A DNA stretch of 64,000 nucleotides from Chitinophaga agri (lineage in GTDB: Bacteria; Bacteroidota; Bacteroidia; Chitinophagales; Chitinophagaceae). The stretch covers positions 310,001 to 374,000 of the forward strand of contig NZ_CP048113.1 of the NCBI RefSeq assembly GCF_010093065.1. Direction: 5' to 3'. Both the position numbers and the translations under genes were made by a program. The number at the start of each line of letters is the position of its first letter. Position 1 is the stretch's first letter. The notes beneath the pieces are model-generated. The model did not search any database. It saw only the letters and a program-made list of their open reading frames with translations, and had not been told where the DNA came from. This document shows positions 26,729 through 36,192 of the stretch, piece by piece.

Positions 26729-28996
26729 ATGCGTTACAGGTTTTATTTTCTTGCACTCCTCCTAACGGCGTGTAACAACGGCCAGAACAAACTATCTGAC
26801 AGATCCTCCGATTCATCCGCTATCCGGGAAAAATATGCGACCTCCGCAGTCCTGGATGCGACCACTGCCATCTCACACATGCAGGTCGAAAAGGGGCTGG
26901 AAGTACAGCTGGTAGCTGCTGAGCCACTCGTCACCGTACCTGTTGCGATGACCTTTGATGAGAAAGGTCGTATGTGGGTAGTGGAGATGACCGGCTATAT
27001 GCCTGATACTGCCGGTACGGGCGAAGAGATCCCCAATGGGAAAGTTGTTATCCTGGAAGATACGGATCATAATGGCGTTGCTGACAAACGCAGCGTGTTT
27101 ATGGACAGTCTTGTATTACCCAGAGCGATCTGCCTGGTAGGGAATGGGGTGCTGATAGCTGCACCTCCGAGATTATGGTTTGTGGAGAATGATCATGACA
27201 AGCCGGGAAAGAAAACGCTGGTGGACGATAAATATACGGAAGGCGGCAACGTAGAACATCAGCCTAACGGCCTGCTGCGCGCTATGGACAACTGGATCTA
27301 CAATGCTAAATCAGATAAGCGCTACCGTAAGGTGGGCAATAAATGGCTGAAAGAACAAACACACTTCCGCGGTCAGTGGGGCATTTCCCAGGATAATTTC
27401 GGCCGCCTGTTCTATAATAATAACTCTGAAAATGTACTGGGCGACTATTTCCCTGCCGGACTAGGTGCTGGTAACAGTCAGCAGAAAAACGTAGCCGGCT
27501 ACGATGAAAAGATCGTTCCGGATAACAAGGTATATCCTGTCAGAGCCACCACCGGTGTGAACAGGGGATATATGAAAGGCACACTCAATGACAGCCTGCG
27601 TCTCGTGAATATGACGGCTGCCTGTAGCCCACTGGTTTATAGGGGCAAACTGCTCGGGAAGGATTATGATAACAATATCTTCGTGGCAGAACCCTCTGGC
27701 AACCTGATCAAAAGGAACCTCATCAGGGACAGCGGGTATATCATAAAAGGGCGTCAGGCTTATCAGCACCAGGAGTTCCTGGCCAGCACCGACGAGCGTT
27801 TCAGGCCGGTAAGCCTCTACGACGGACCGGATGGCGCCCTTTACATCCTGGACATGTACAGGGGTATTATTCAGCATAAGACCTACCTGACGCCTTATCT
27901 GAAAAACGAGATCAAGAGCCGTAATCTGACCAATCCGCTGAACTGCGGACGTATCTACCGGGTTGTACCTGCTGGTCAGCACCCTGCTGCGACTATTATT
28001 GAAAACGATCCGGAACACCTGCTTTCATTGTTAGGAAATGCCAATGGCTGGCTACGCGATAAAGCGCAACAGCTGATCGTAGATCACCATTATACTACGC
28101 TCGTTCCGGCACTACGCAGCCGCTTACAGCAACCGCTGTATGCACAGGTGCATGCACTCTGGACCCTCGAAGGCCTGGGCGCATTACAACTGGCAGACGT
28201 ACAGGTGTTACTGCATCAGGCCAATCCATACGTACAGGCGGAAGCATTGGCCGCTTTACCGGCAGTCATGACGCCTGCAAACGGAAAGGCTGTTCTGAAC
28301 GAGCTGAAGATGATAGAACAGAATGTCTTCCTGGCGCCTTATGTTGCCTTACTACTGCCTTCGCTGCCGGCCTCGCTGCATGCGGAAACTGATTCACTGC
28401 GAGGTCGCCTGGTGGATAGATATGCCAATGACCGTTATGTGGCTGATGCGCTCATCAGCGGTATGGCTGGTAAGGAAATCGCATTACAGCAGCTATTGAA
28501 AGCCATCCATCCGGATACCACCCTGGTGCTCGCCAAACGCCTGAAAACAGTACTAAAGGATATTGAAAATCATAAGAAAGCCAGCATGGATGAGAGCCTG
28601 GGAAAGACCTACCCGAGAGGCGCCATCCTGTTCAAAACTGTTTGCCAGACCTGCCATGGTGCTGATGGTGATGGTATCCAGTCGCTCGCTCCACCATTGA
28701 ACCAGTCAGAGATCGTGACAGGCGATAAGCATAAGCTGGCGGCCATCGTGCTGTTCGGCTTGACCGGCCCGGTAACTGTTGCCGGTAAACAATATAAAAC
28801 GCCTGAGATCAGCGGAGATATGCCTGGTATAGGCAGCAATGATGAGTTCTCTGATAAGGATATTGCGGAGGTACTGAGTTACATCCGTGGTGCCTGGAGC
28901 AATCATGCAGCCAGGGTCACAGAGAAAGATATCCAGGAGGTGCGGAAGCATTATAAAGGCCGTCAGAAATCATTTACAATGGCAGAATTGAAGTAA
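26729..28996 (+). CDS. Lipoprotein with PVC-type propeller, HEAT repeats and cytochrome c domain
   Basis: This 755-residue exported protein has a lipobox LLTAC (C15). Residues about 50-410 form a propeller-type, membrane-bound dehydrogenase-like domain (EVQLVAAEPLVTVPVAMTFD..., NGLLRAMDNWIYNAKSD, PVSLYDGPDGALYILDMYRG). Residues about 415-600 are HEAT-like helical repeats. The C-terminus is a class I cytochrome c with CQTCH (639-643) and a probable methionine ligand in SGDMPG. This three-part order is typical of abundant Planctomycetes/Verrucomicrobia proteins. The likely role is oxidation of a sugar or similar substrate at the membrane, with electrons passed to the heme; the substrate is unknown. 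It is a single gene followed by a strong terminator. Confidence 0.85.
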   Translation: MRYRFYFLALLLTACNNGQNKLSDRSSDSSAIREKYATSAVLDATTAISHMQVEKGLEVQLVAAEPLVTVPVAMTFDEKGRMWVVEMTGYMPDTAGTGEEIPNGKVVILEDTDHNGVADKRSVFMDSLVLPRAICLVGNGVLIAAPPRLWFVENDHDKPGKKTLVDDKYTEGGNVEHQPNGLLRAMDNWIYNAKSDKRYRKVGNKWLKEQTHFRGQWGISQDNFGRLFYNNNSENVLGDYFPAGLGAGNSQQKNVAGYDEKIVPDNKVYPVRATTGVNRGYMKGTLNDSLRLVNMTAACSPLVYRGKLLGKDYDNNIFVAEPSGNLIKRNLIRDSGYIIKGRQAYQHQEFLASTDERFRPVSLYDGPDGALYILDMYRGIIQHKTYLTPYLKNEIKSRNLTNPLNCGRIYRVVPAGQHPAATIIENDPEHLLSLLGNANGWLRDKAQQLIVDHHYTTLVPALRSRLQQPLYAQVHALWTLEGLGALQLADVQVLLHQANPYVQAEALAALPAVMTPANGKAVLNELKMIEQNVFLAPYVALLLPSLPASLHAETDSLRGRLVDRYANDRYVADALISGMAGKEIALQQLLKAIHPDTTLVLAKRLKTVLKDIENHKKASMDESLGKTYPRGAILFKTVCQTCHGADGDGIQSLAPPLNQSEIVTGDKHKLAAIVLFGLTGPVTVAGKQYKTPEISGDMPGIGSNDEFSDKDIAEVLSYIRGAWSNHAARVTEKDIQEVRKHYKGRQKSFTMAELK

Positions 28997-29014
28997 CGTA
29001 TACCTGGTATCACG

Positions 29015-29044
29015 AACAAAGAGCGCTTACCGGCGCTCTTTGTT
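29015..29044. terminator. Bidirectional terminator
   Basis: A 12-bp perfect stem (29015-29026 with 29033-29044) has a TTACCG loop. It lies between the cytochrome lipoprotein gene and the convergent NtrC-type regulator. Confidence 0.9.
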
Positions 29045-29089
29045 TATGGATTGGCACTAGTTATGAGTTTTGGCAAAAGAAATAACGGA

Positions 29090-30499
29090 TTACAATACGA
29101 TATTGAGTGTATGGAGTTTGTTATATAATGTCTTACGGTCGATGTTCATCATTCTGGCCGCTTCCGATTTATTATAATGCACCTGCTGTAATACATCCAT
29201 GATCTTTTTGTATTCCGCCTGACGGGATACATTCTTCAGGTCCTCTTCAGTGGTTCCGCCAGTGCCCGTGGCTTCGGCTTCTTTCAACGCGGGCAACATT
29301 TCTTCCGGCAGGTGCGCAGTCGTAACAGGACCCTCATTCGTTGACAAAAGGCAGATCCTTCTCATGACGTTTTTCAGTTCGCGGATATTGCCCGGCCAGC
29401 CATAATGATAAAACGCCTGGTAGACTTCTGCTGATACCTCACCATATTCCCTGTTTAGTTCTGCTTCGATCATTTGTTTGAAAGCGTTGACGAACAGTGG
29501 AAGGTCATCCCGTCTGGCCCTGAGTGGGGGGACATTCACACTGAACTCGTTCAGACGGTAATAGAGGTCATCCCGAAAGCGTCCGTTTAACACAGCCTGT
29601 TGCAGGTCCTCATTAGAGGCTACAATGATACGTATATCGACAGGGGTCTCGCGCGTACTACCTACTGGTCTGACCACCCTTTCCTGGATAGCGCGGAGCA
29701 GGGCCGTCTGCACCTCATAGGACAGGTTACCTATTTCATCAAGGAACAGTGTACCACCATGTGCTTCCTGGAATGCGCCCGTTTTAGCCTGTATGGCGCC
29801 GGTAAAGGCACCTTTTTCGTGGCCAAATAGTTCGCTACAGGCCAGCTCCCTGGACAGGCTGCCACAGTCGATGGCAACAAACGGTTTGTTCTTACGCTTA
29901 CTCTGACTATGGATCAGTTGCGCCACTGATTCTTTCCCTGTACCTGTCTCTCCCAATATCACCACACTATAATCAGTTGGCGCGATCAGTTTGATATGCA
30001 CATGCAGTTCCTTCGAGGCATTCCCCACACCATACACAAACTGACTGAGCGTACCCCTGTGCGAGACCAGCGTAGATACAGGTGCTTCCGGTGATGCGGG
30101 AGCGACTGGCAAAGGGTCCTTAGATGTTAGTGCTTTATGTAACAGGGCCTTCTGTGTAAGCAGAATAACCTGCGCGGCATTCAGTGGCTTGACCACATAG
30201 TCATAAATGCCGTTTTTTATCAGTTGAATAGCAACGCGTACGTCAGGATAGCCGGTCATGACGACAATGCCTGTCGGCGGACTTAGTTCACGGATCTTAA
30301 GCGAGAGTACGCTGCCATCTATTTCTTTGTCTTTCAGCCGGTAATCACAGAAGACAACATCATACAGCTTTTCCTTCACCATCTTCAGTGCTGTAGTGCC
30401 GGATACGCTATGATCTACTTCGTATCCTTCTTTACTGAGTATCTTAGTTAGCAAGGTGCAAATCTGGATCTCATCATCAACGATCAGGATAGTGCTCAC
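29090..30499 (-). CDS. NtrC-family sigma-54-dependent response regulator
   Basis: This 469-residue activator has three domains. A receiver (1-120) has the DD pair at residues 8-9, phospho-acceptor D52 (VFCDY) and lysine in YVVKPLN. A central AAA+ ATPase (about 165-400) has Walker A GETGTGKE and the sigma-54 contact loop GAFTGA. A C-terminal Fis-type helix-turn-helix (NKSEAARMMNIDRKTLYNKL) completes it. The start is GTG; the nearby ATG is out of frame. No histidine kinase gene is adjacent, so it is an orphan regulator here. I did not find a convincing -24/-12 (TGGCAC-N5-TTGC) promoter in the window that would name a target. Confidence 0.93.
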   Translation of the reverse strand: MSTILIVDDEIQICTLLTKILSKEGYEVDHSVSGTTALKMVKEKLYDVVFCDYRLKDKEIDGSVLSLKIRELSPPTGIVVMTGYPDVRVAIQLIKNGIYDYVVKPLNAAQVILLTQKALLHKALTSKDPLPVAPASPEAPVSTLVSHRGTLSQFVYGVGNASKELHVHIKLIAPTDYSVVILGETGTGKESVAQLIHSQSKRKNKPFVAIDCGSLSRELACSELFGHEKGAFTGAIQAKTGAFQEAHGGTLFLDEIGNLSYEVQTALLRAIQERVVRPVGSTRETPVDIRIIVASNEDLQQAVLNGRFRDDLYYRLNEFSVNVPPLRARRDDLPLFVNAFKQMIEAELNREYGEVSAEVYQAFYHYGWPGNIRELKNVMRRICLLSTNEGPVTTAHLPEEMLPALKEAEATGTGGTTEEDLKNVSRQAEYKKIMDVLQQVHYNKSEAARMMNIDRKTLYNKLHTLNIVL

Positions 30500-31147
30500 A
30501 TGTTACGATTAAGAGGTGAATAAAATAAGTTTTCTAAAGAGACACGAACATTATGTACTCGAACTTAGTTGTGACTGCCGGCACGGGAACAATAAGAAAA
30601 AAGAGTATGGTCTATTCTGATTGCCAGGGGAGAGAGTCAATTCCCGCAGCGGTTTTTCGGGTCGTGCCTAATGTTATGGTTGGCATAAAGGTATCGAAAT
30701 ATTGTATTCGACCAAAAATAAAGATGTGCATGCCTCAACATAGGGATCGTTCAATTTTTGTCAGTTGGCAATTGTTTATACACCCGTCATTTACAACTTT
30801 AATCAGTGAAAGAATTAATTGCTTAGATAGACCAGTTTTTCAAGCTGACTCCTGGGCACTCGTCATTGTTACTTTCTGGTGTGCAACCTGCAAGGTGTAT
30901 AAAGGAACCTATTTTGCTGCGCCGGTAGATATCGGTAGGCCCCGACAGCAGCGAGATAGTATCTAATGAGTGAAAAAAGGTTGTTTTACTTAATGTAACT
31001 TTGTAAATAGACGACACTATAAAATGATAATCAGTATTTTAAGTTTATTTGTTATAATATTGCTTTAGCCTCTCAAATAACTATATAAGCATCTTGCTTG
31101 CCGCAATTATGGTAACAAACAAAGTGCCCTTTCTTCCTCATTTGCTA

Positions 31148-31318
31148 TCAACCAGCGACTGGTTCAGCCAGACCTTGATACATGTTTCTGAACATGAATA
31201 GAAGTCCGCCAGACTGATCATAATCACCGGGAAATATATCCATCCATTTGTTTTGCCGATTGATCACCTGCCGTTTTAACAAGCGGTAGTCAACCAGTAC
31301 GATGTCATTATCAATTGA
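31148..31318 (-). pseudogene. Possible gene remnant of about 56 codons
   Basis: Between in-frame stops at both ends, the minus strand reads a protein-like segment including DNDIVLVDYRLLKRQ and MDIFPGDYDQSGGLLFMFRN. Its composition looks like real coding sequence, unlike its surroundings. There is no upstream start. The parent family is not recognised. It may be chance; a translated search would decide. Confidence 0.3.
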
Positions 31319-31738
31319 TCAGATGCACTCAGTGATTATAACGGGAAGGACAGCCAGGTCATAGTAGGGTATCTATGTCAGCGTTAAGAGGAACATTCCT
31401 GTTCTTTTCGGGAGGGGGAGGTAAGTAGTACCGCCTCCGCATTATTCCTGCCTGCTTTTGAACACGCATATAGGAGGAAATGCCAGGTAGCTTACTGGTG
31501 GGCGCTGTGAGGGTAGAGGTGAAGCAGGATTGGAGAGAACTGATACTATTTTGATATGGGGTGACATCCTAATATGAATGATGGGGAATAATTAAGTGGT
31601 TGTTTTACAATGATTTGTATTTTTTCAACAGCTTCTTCCTCCAATATAGAAGGGACGAACAAGCGACCTGCTAGCGACGAACTAGCGACGGCGAAGCATT
31701 GAACAGGCGTCAAAATTGTATCAGCCGACAGCATACAA

Positions 31739-31771
31739 AACGGGCTGTCCGTTATCAGCGGACAGCCCGTT
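31739..31771 (-). terminator. Terminator of the protease-mqnE-DUF192 operon
   Basis: A 13-bp perfect stem (31739-31751 with 31759-31771) has loop TTATCAG. It is followed on the minus strand by TTTTG, 18 bp past the DUF192 stop. Confidence 0.88.
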
Positions 31772-31788
31772 CATTATATTGAATTACC

Positions 31789-32325
31789 TTATTTAACTGC
31801 TTTATAAGCGATCCTGTCTCCGTAGGCGATATGATACTTATCGCAGAACCCTGCATTCACCTCCAGCACATATTGCGCTTTCTTGAACGAAGGAAGACTT
31901 TCTTCCGAGAGGGGTGTCGTATACTTCTGTACCGATACGATCTCTTTTTTCTCGTCCAGGTAGATGATGTCAAGTGAGATGTAGGTGTTCTTCATCCAGA
32001 AGGATTGTTCCTCCGCCTTCGGAAAGATGAAGAGCATACCCTGTATGTCAGACATTGACTTACGGTCCATCAGGCCCCTTGCTCTTTCCTCGTCGTTATC
32101 AGCAAACTCAATGTCGATCTGCCGGAGCGTATCATTATTGACCTTACTGAGGAAATAGAGAACGCCTTCCTTTTTGAAGGGTGGTCCGCTATCAGGTACG
32201 GTAGCTACCACTGCATTACCGGAGGACGAATTACTGTTATTGGCCGGAGATGCATTCCTGCTGGAGCATCCGGCTATATAAAGTATAAATCCAACGTTAA
32301 AGAGGAGCCATCGGGAAGCTGACAT
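31789..32325 (-). CDS. DUF192 lipoprotein
   Basis: This is a 178-residue exported protein with a lipobox IAGC (C20) and a serine/asparagine-rich linker. A DUF192 domain follows from about residue 60 (VLYFLSKVNNDTLRQIDIEFADNDEERARGLMDRKSM, GMLFIFPKAEEQSFWMKNTYISLDIIYLD, VLEVNAGFCDKYHIAYGDRI). The function of DUF192 is not established. It is the last gene of a minus-strand operon, 12 bp after mqnE. Confidence 0.87.
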   Translation of the reverse strand: MSASRWLLFNVGFILYIAGCSSRNASPANNSNSSSGNAVVATVPDSGPPFKKEGVLYFLSKVNNDTLRQIDIEFADNDEERARGLMDRKSMSDIQGMLFIFPKAEEQSFWMKNTYISLDIIYLDEKKEIVSVQKYTTPLSEESLPSFKKAQYVLEVNAGFCDKYHIAYGDRIAYKAVK

Positions 32326-32337
32326 AAAGCGTTGTTT

Positions 32338-33519
32338 TTAACGTGCCATCAATTCTTCGTCAGAGAATACCACATCCGTATAATCCTTGATCTCATTGTA
32401 CACCGTATCTCTCTCTATCGGTCTTCTGCCAGCCTGTTTGATGAGCATGGCCAGCTGTGCGGTGTTCATGGATGGATTCTGCTCTTCTGCACCCGCCATG
32501 GAGTAGATCTTGGTGGTATCATCAATAGTACCATCGAGGTCATTTACACCAAAGGACAGGGTCAGTTGCGCGGTATTTCTACCCAGCATCGGCCAGTAGG
32601 CTTTCAGATGGGGGAAGTTGTCCATATACAGACGGGCGATCGCATACAGTCTGAGGTCTTCTACGACAGAAGTCTCAGGAACATGTGACATCTCATTGTC
32701 GCCATTACGGAATTTCAGCGGAATGAAGGTGTTGAAACCTTTCGTCTGATCCTGCAGCTGACGGAGGCGCTCCATGTGGTCTATACGGTGCCAGAATTGT
32801 TCTACGTGACCGTACAGCATGGTCGCATTCGTATGCATTCCCAGCAGGTGCGCTGTCTTATGAATATGTAACCAGCCATCAGCATCTACCTTGTCATGGC
32901 AGATCTGGGCACGGATGTCGGGATGGAAGATCTCTGCACCGCCGCCTGGCATAGATTGCAGACCCGCATCATGCAGGATGCGCATACCTTCTTCAACACT
33001 CACTTTTGCTTTGCGGAACATGTAATCCAGTTCCACTGCCGTAAAGCCTTTCAGATGAAGATCAGGACGGTGTGCCCTTATCTTCTGCAGGAGTTCAACA
33101 AAGAAATCCAGGTTCATCTTCGGATGCACACCACCTACGATGTGAACCTCCGTAACTGGCTGACCATCATACTTTTTCACAATATCCAGCATCTGGTCGA
33201 TGCTCAGTTCCCAACCCTCTTCCCGATTCTTATACAATTTTGAGTAAGCACAGAATCTGCAGGTAAAGATGCAAACGTTCGTCGGCTCTATGTGAAAGTT
33301 ACGATTGAAATAGGTTTTATCTCCATGCATACGCACGCGTACAGCATTGGCAAGGGCTCCTACATAGGCCAGTTCTCCTTTCTCAAATAAAAGCAGACCG
33401 TCGTCCGGCGTCAGCCTTTCTGCTGACATTACCTTTTCTCCAATGGTTTTCAACCCTTTATCCAATCTTGTATCCTGCAATATGGTAGATATGGCAGGAT
33501 GATCATTTCTGGTCGTCAT
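32338..33519 (-). CDS. mqnE: Aminofutalosine synthase MqnE (radical SAM)
   Basis: This 393-residue radical SAM enzyme of the futalosine menaquinone pathway joins 3-[(1-carboxyvinyl)oxy]benzoate with S-adenosylmethionine to give aminofutalosine. The cluster motif CIFTCRFC provides C83, C87 and C90. VHIVGGVHPKMNLDFFVELL and the MPGGGAEIF segment are typical of MqnE, rather than MqnC or the F420 enzyme CofH. It begins 5 bp after the M43 protease stop and is followed by the DUF192 lipoprotein. No other menaquinone gene is present in the window. Confidence 0.9.
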   Translation of the reverse strand: MTTRNDHPAISTILQDTRLDKGLKTIGEKVMSAERLTPDDGLLLFEKGELAYVGALANAVRVRMHGDKTYFNRNFHIEPTNVCIFTCRFCAYSKLYKNREEGWELSIDQMLDIVKKYDGQPVTEVHIVGGVHPKMNLDFFVELLQKIRAHRPDLHLKGFTAVELDYMFRKAKVSVEEGMRILHDAGLQSMPGGGAEIFHPDIRAQICHDKVDADGWLHIHKTAHLLGMHTNATMLYGHVEQFWHRIDHMERLRQLQDQTKGFNTFIPLKFRNGDNEMSHVPETSVVEDLRLYAIARLYMDNFPHLKAYWPMLGRNTAQLTLSFGVNDLDGTIDDTTKIYSMAGAEEQNPSMNTAQLAMLIKQAGRRPIERDTVYNEIKDYTDVVFSDEELMAR

Positions 33520-33524
33520 CTCGC

Positions 33525-35663
33525 TTAATTCACTTTAGTTATCTTAATAGTCTTGACGTTATTCCTGTATATTAATTTTACAAAATAAATACCATTTGGC
33601 TCATTTACCAAATCAAAGATAAAACGGTTGCTGCTATTGATTGACGAGCCGGCTTGCCTGGCGACCAGCTTTCCTAAAGTGTTGTATATCGCGATATGAT
33701 CCAGGTCATTGGGTACTTCCAGGAAGGTAATGAATAACTGGTTAGCTGTCGGATTAGGTCCGATCACCAGCCCTTTCTCCTTCAGATAAGGAAGTGTATT
33801 CTTTGTAACAATGTTGATGTTATCCAGGTAGATGTTGTTCTCCGCATTGCTGATATTCCTGAACACCACCCTGAAACGGCCTTTCTTAATGATTGGTGTC
33901 AGGTTGATGGAATCCCTGCGCCATTCTGAAGCTGTTGGAATAAATTCGGAAGTCACAGGCTGTCTGCGCGTCAGAAGTGATTCACCTCCTTTCTTATAGA
34001 GACTGTCATACGTTTCCCCACAGTCAGAAGTGGTCAGCACCTGTAAACTATCCCATACCATATTCGATCCGTTCAGGTTAGAATAGGCAGCGGCAGCCAC
34101 ATCGAAGAACAGGAACACCGAGTCCTTGCCTGTAGGGTCAAACATCGGGGTGAGGATATCATCCACTGCATCATTCGTATTATAGGCCAGGTTGTGCATC
34201 ACGATAGACCGGCTGCCCGTTTTAGCCGCATCAGCTGTCAGTTCCCAGGTAAAGCTGTTATCATAGTTTTTGATCTCCCAGCCGGCAGGCGGGAATAGGT
34301 CACTTTCAAATCCTTCACTATAAGGGAACGTGCCGTCGGCATAATACTGGAAGTTAGACCACGCTGTATCATTCGCAGGATCTCCATCCACCGGACTCCC
34401 GTTAGGCAACGCCGTATATACTTTTAACAGGTGCGCCCCTATACCGGGAATGCTGTTATCGAGTTCTATCGTATCATTCCTGAGTGCCGAAAGATTCCCC
34501 GTCCAGTCATAGGAGATCAGCTGACCATCATCCACCACATAAAAGATCTTCACAGATGTCAGTGCATTCTTGCCCTGGTTCCTCAGCACGACTTTCGGTA
34601 CGAGGTTATTCTCGCAGATCTGTCCGAACGGAGAAGCAACGGTCAGTATCGACGCATCGTTCTCCTGCAGGTTCAGTGGCAGACAAGCCTCAGAGAACAT
34701 AAGGGATGACCTGTCATTTTCAAGCGTCAGCCGCATCCTGTCTACCTGATCTGAAGTGAACAACAGCATGCAGGCATCATCTGAATAGTCCATGAAGTTG
34801 TTGAACATGATACCTGGAGAATCTACGGTACATCTGTCAGTCAGCGGGAAGCGCGGACAGTTATAGGTATAGGTTCCCTGTAAAGGAGTATCGTCAATTC
34901 CATCGTCAGCCGCACAGGCGGATTCATCTCCCCAGATATGACGGAGGGAGAAGAAGTGGCCGATCTCATGGACAGTGGTACGGCCCATATTGAAAGGCGC
35001 AACAGCGCTTCCGGTAGTACCAAAGCCGGTATAGGTGATCACAACCCCCTGCTCGTCGGAAGGATAGCCTTCGGGGAAAGTTGCAATACCCAGATAGTTA
35101 TCAGATAGGTTACATACCCAGATGTTCAGGTAATTGTCACTGTTCCAGGCATCGGCCCCACCAGTATTGGCATGCTTAACAGCAGACGCGGAATTGGACA
35201 CACTGAAAGAGGTGCGGGTAGTGGTCACCCTGTCTATTCCATTCGTAAAATTGTCATCGGGGGTACGTTGCGCAAGACAAAACTGGATGTTCGCCTGCCC
35301 CAGTCGGTCGGCCCATGCCGCCGGCAGACTTGAGATATCCGCTGCGTTGGCAGCATAGTCACGGTTGAGTGCATCGATCTGCGACTGTACCTGCTCGTCC
35401 GTTACCTGGTCAGGGTTTCTTAATACGATATGTACAACAACAGGTATTGTGACAACCGGGTAGGTGGTCCGCATGAACGCTCTGGATTGCTTGACTGTCC
35501 GGGTCATCTCCTGCAAACGCATCTCTTTCCTGTCACGGACCTTTTGTAAAGCAGGATTTGAAGCAATCAGTTGTAGCATTGCTTCTTCGGTACCACATTT
35601 ACGCTGTGCAAGCGCGGGTATGACATAGAGGACGGCGAGGATAATAAGGGTAAAATTGCGCAA
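33525..35663 (-). CDS. Secreted M43 (pappalysin-type) zinc metalloprotease with T9SS type A sorting domain
   Basis: This is a 712-residue exported protease. A signal peptide (1-20, ending ALAQ) and a propeptide-like region precede the catalytic domain, with HEIGHFFSLRH (H232, E233, H236, H242) and a Met-turn region FMDYSDDACM. A central beta-rich part (about 320-620) resembles a CARDB/MAM-like module. The C-terminal 75 residues (IGPNPTANQLFITF to the end) form a type A Por sorting domain for export by the type IX system. The only plausible start is the TTG at 35661-35663; the frame has a stop a few codons upstream and no ATG. It is cotranscribed with mqnE (5-bp gap). Confidence 0.87.
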   Translation of the reverse strand: MRNFTLIILAVLYVIPALAQRKCGTEEAMLQLIASNPALQKVRDRKEMRLQEMTRTVKQSRAFMRTTYPVVTIPVVVHIVLRNPDQVTDEQVQSQIDALNRDYAANAADISSLPAAWADRLGQANIQFCLAQRTPDDNFTNGIDRVTTTRTSFSVSNSASAVKHANTGGADAWNSDNYLNIWVCNLSDNYLGIATFPEGYPSDEQGVVITYTGFGTTGSAVAPFNMGRTTVHEIGHFFSLRHIWGDESACAADDGIDDTPLQGTYTYNCPRFPLTDRCTVDSPGIMFNNFMDYSDDACMLLFTSDQVDRMRLTLENDRSSLMFSEACLPLNLQENDASILTVASPFGQICENNLVPKVVLRNQGKNALTSVKIFYVVDDGQLISYDWTGNLSALRNDTIELDNSIPGIGAHLLKVYTALPNGSPVDGDPANDTAWSNFQYYADGTFPYSEGFESDLFPPAGWEIKNYDNSFTWELTADAAKTGSRSIVMHNLAYNTNDAVDDILTPMFDPTGKDSVFLFFDVAAAAYSNLNGSNMVWDSLQVLTTSDCGETYDSLYKKGGESLLTRRQPVTSEFIPTASEWRRDSINLTPIIKKGRFRVVFRNISNAENNIYLDNINIVTKNTLPYLKEKGLVIGPNPTANQLFITFLEVPNDLDHIAIYNTLGKLVARQAGSSINSSNRFIFDLVNEPNGIYFVKLIYRNNVKTIKITKVN

Positions 35664-36192
35664 GGTTCTGATTTGAATAAGTTAAAATACGGCTTGTCCG
35701 GCGATTTTTATCAAAAAGTTATAATTGTTAAAGTTATATAGGTGTTATCAATTTGCTGCATGAATACTTAAAGTGTCAAATTAGATTTTTTTAGATGAGT
35801 GCTTATTAGTGACTACACATATAATTTGACAACTGCCATCAGATAAACGCATTTTATAAAAATTTCTTATTAACCGTTAGACCCCAGCTCCCTGACCAGG
35901 TTTATTTGATCATTAACGATTTCTCAACTTTTATAGGTAGTCACCTGCACAAGTAAATTATATTCAGCGGCAGCTATGTTTACCGGATCAGGCATCCGTT
36001 TAAGACACGATATATGGGTCAGCACACGGCGTTATTACCTGGTAAGGTGAGCAATGTATATAATATAATTCAAACAGGTGTTCTGGTAGGTAGAACAGGC
36101 TGTAAATCAGCACACAGGAAAAGGGATTTTGCTGGGACATTCGACCCGGATGTGCTAATTTAGCGCGCACACATCCCCATTCGCTGATATCT
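35664..36192. other. 529-bp divergent spacer with no gene seen
   Basis: AT-rich spacer between the M43 protease and the type B T9SS protein. A weak promoter candidate for the rightward gene is TAATTTAG near 36157, with TTG 24 bp upstream. An apparent reading frame on the minus strand across 36000-36299 is judged a shadow. Nothing else is recognisable. Confidence 0.5.

Larger units (their letters stand above)
30500..31788. other. 1.3-kb gene-poor, apparently decayed region
   Basis: No open frame here has credible protein character on either strand. The AT-rich sequence contains one frame that looks like a coding remnant (31148-31318). A period-11 triple repeat of AGCGAC (31662, 31673, 31684) and a terminator at its right end are also present. 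It separates the regulator gene from the DUF192 operon. It could be the scar of a lost gene or element. Confidence 0.5.

Noticed and set aside
30553..30966. A 137-codon plus-strand frame in the gene-poor region
   Set aside because: Composition is not protein-like, there is no start context, and no recognisable motif or coding bias is visible.
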